From Flavobacteria bacterium RIFCSPLOWO2_12_FULL_31_7 (GTDB taxonomy: Bacteria > Bacteroidota > Bacteroidia > Flavobacteriales > Flavobacteriaceae), in contig MGWJ01000108.1 of the NCBI GenBank assembly GCA_001800945.1, positions 1 to 13,471 on the forward strand: a stretch of 13,471 nt of DNA. Reading direction: 5' to 3'. The position numbers and the translations under genes are program-made. The notes under the pieces were generated by a model. That model did not search any database. It was not told the DNA's origin and saw only the letters and a list, made by a program, of their open reading frames with translations. Positions 12,905-13,471 of the stretch are shown in pieces (within the stretch, counting starts at the first letter, position 1; each line of letters begins with the position of its first letter).

Positions 12905-13471
12905 TTGAAAGATACTAACAAACATCAAGGGCTTAGAAATCAGCTTGCAAAGCAATTACAAGAGAAAGGAATTACCGATAAAAACGTGTTAGATGCAATA
13001 AAAAAAATACCACGACATTTGTTTTTAAATTCGAGTTTTGAAGATTTTGCTTATCAAGACAAGGCATTTCCAATTGGAGCTGGTCAAACCATTTCCCAAC
13101 CTTATACTGTAGCTTTTCAGAGTGAATTATTACAAGTTGAAAAAGATCATAAAATTTTAGAAATTGGGACAGGTAGTGGTTATCAAACAGCTGTTTTAGT
13201 CACTTTAGGTGCGAAAGTATTCACTATTGAAAGACAAAACGAATTGTTTAAAAAAACATCTCGATTGTTACCAACGTTAGGTTATAGACCAAAATTATTT
13301 GTTTTTGGCGATGGTTATATTGGTCTAGAAAAAGAAGCGCCTTTTGATAGTATAATTGTAACGGCTGGAGCACCAATTATTCCGCAAGCCTTATTATCTC
13401 AGTTGAAAATAGGAGGAAGGTTGGTTATTCCTGTAGGAGATGATGTGCAAATTATGACTTTATTAGTTAGA
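12905..13471 (+). CDS. pcm: Protein-L-isoaspartate O-methyltransferase, 3' end outside window
   Basis: Cytosolic repair enzyme that methylates isoaspartyl residues in aged proteins using S-adenosylmethionine. The frame is open for 189 codons to the window edge; about 25 residues seem to be missing compared with the usual length of about 210. Seen: the family motif QTISQPYTVA (61-70), the AdoMet-binding glycine loop LEIGTGSGYQTAVL (85-98), the FTIERQ acidic turn (106-111), FGDGY, and IIVTAGAP with IGGRLVIPVG. I choose TTG 12905 as start: it gives MKDTNKHQGLRNQL, which fits the expected N-terminus. The only upstream in-frame codons before a TGA at 12896 are ATA and CAA. A nearby ATG (12895) is in another frame and hits a stop after seven codons. 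Confidence 0.93.
   Translation, partial: MKDTNKHQGLRNQLAKQLQEKGITDKNVLDAIKKIPRHLFLNSSFEDFAYQDKAFPIGAGQTISQPYTVAFQSELLQVEKDHKILEIGTGSGYQTAVLVTLGAKVFTIERQNELFKKTSRLLPTLGYRPKLFVFGDGYIGLEKEAPFDSIIVTAGAPIIPQALLSQLKIGGRLVIPVGDDVQIMTLLVR

Noticed and set aside
12895..12918. Seven-codon ATG frame as a real leader peptide
   Set aside because: No regulatory codon pattern is visible and it is likely chance overlap with the TTG start; kept only as a low-interest finding.

Overview
The window looks like chromosomal DNA from the Bacteroidetes, most likely Flavobacterium or a close relative. It is very AT-rich. Promoter-like boxes fit the Bacteroidetes TTG / TAnnTTTG pattern, initiation Shine-Dalgarno sequences are essentially absent, several secreted proteins end their signal peptides in 'FAQ' or 'SQ', and the gaps hold short dispersed repeats of kinds I associate with flavobacterial genomes. 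No tRNA, rRNA, CRISPR array, transposase or integrase was seen.

Layout. On the left, a clipped secreted-protein gene (1-86, minus) follows prfB (release factor 2, minus), which is split by a programmed +1 frameshift. Divergent from prfB is a threonine aldolase gene (plus), which converges on a long minus-strand run that fills most of the window. In transcription order (12804 down to 2384) the run is: Gfo/Idh/MocA oxidoreductase, small secreted protein, 3-hydroxyacyl-CoA dehydrogenase, DUF1015 protein, second small secreted protein, rhuM, yggS, DnaQ-like exonuclease/GIY-YIG fusion, miaA, lipoprotein, outer-membrane barrel, acyl-ACP thioesterase. Several junctions are 1-2 nt apart or overlap as TAATG, so parts of the run are probably cotranscribed. 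At the right edge pcm (protein-L-isoaspartate methyltransferase) starts divergently from a TTG codon and runs off the window.

How the genes fit together. Most products are housekeeping: translation termination (prfB), tRNA modification (miaA), PLP homeostasis (yggS), protein repair (pcm), acyl-chain metabolism (dehydrogenase, thioesterase) and DNA repair (exonuclease/nuclease fusion). Between them sit accessory genes of unknown role: two small secreted proteins, a lipoprotein/barrel pair, and rhuM.

Most noteworthy points. (1) rhuM lies between two perfect 47-bp direct repeats that duplicate the first 15 codons of yggS. Removing one repeat and the DNA between them restores an exact TAATG junction between the neighbouring genes, so this looks like a ~1.09-kb cargo insertion with its own promoter. 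(2) Dispersed repeats lie in frame inside yggS (twice) and the DUF1015 gene (once), and another supplies the DUF1015 stop codon. (3) The exonuclease/GIY-YIG gene has no ATG, GTG or TTG at its conserved N-terminus. Either ATT is used, or one G has been lost from the start codon. (4) prfB keeps a strong Shine-Dalgarno-like frameshift stimulator in a lineage that makes little use of such sequences for initiation. I did not find a complete, clearly new multi-gene system. The rhuM insertion is the closest candidate.
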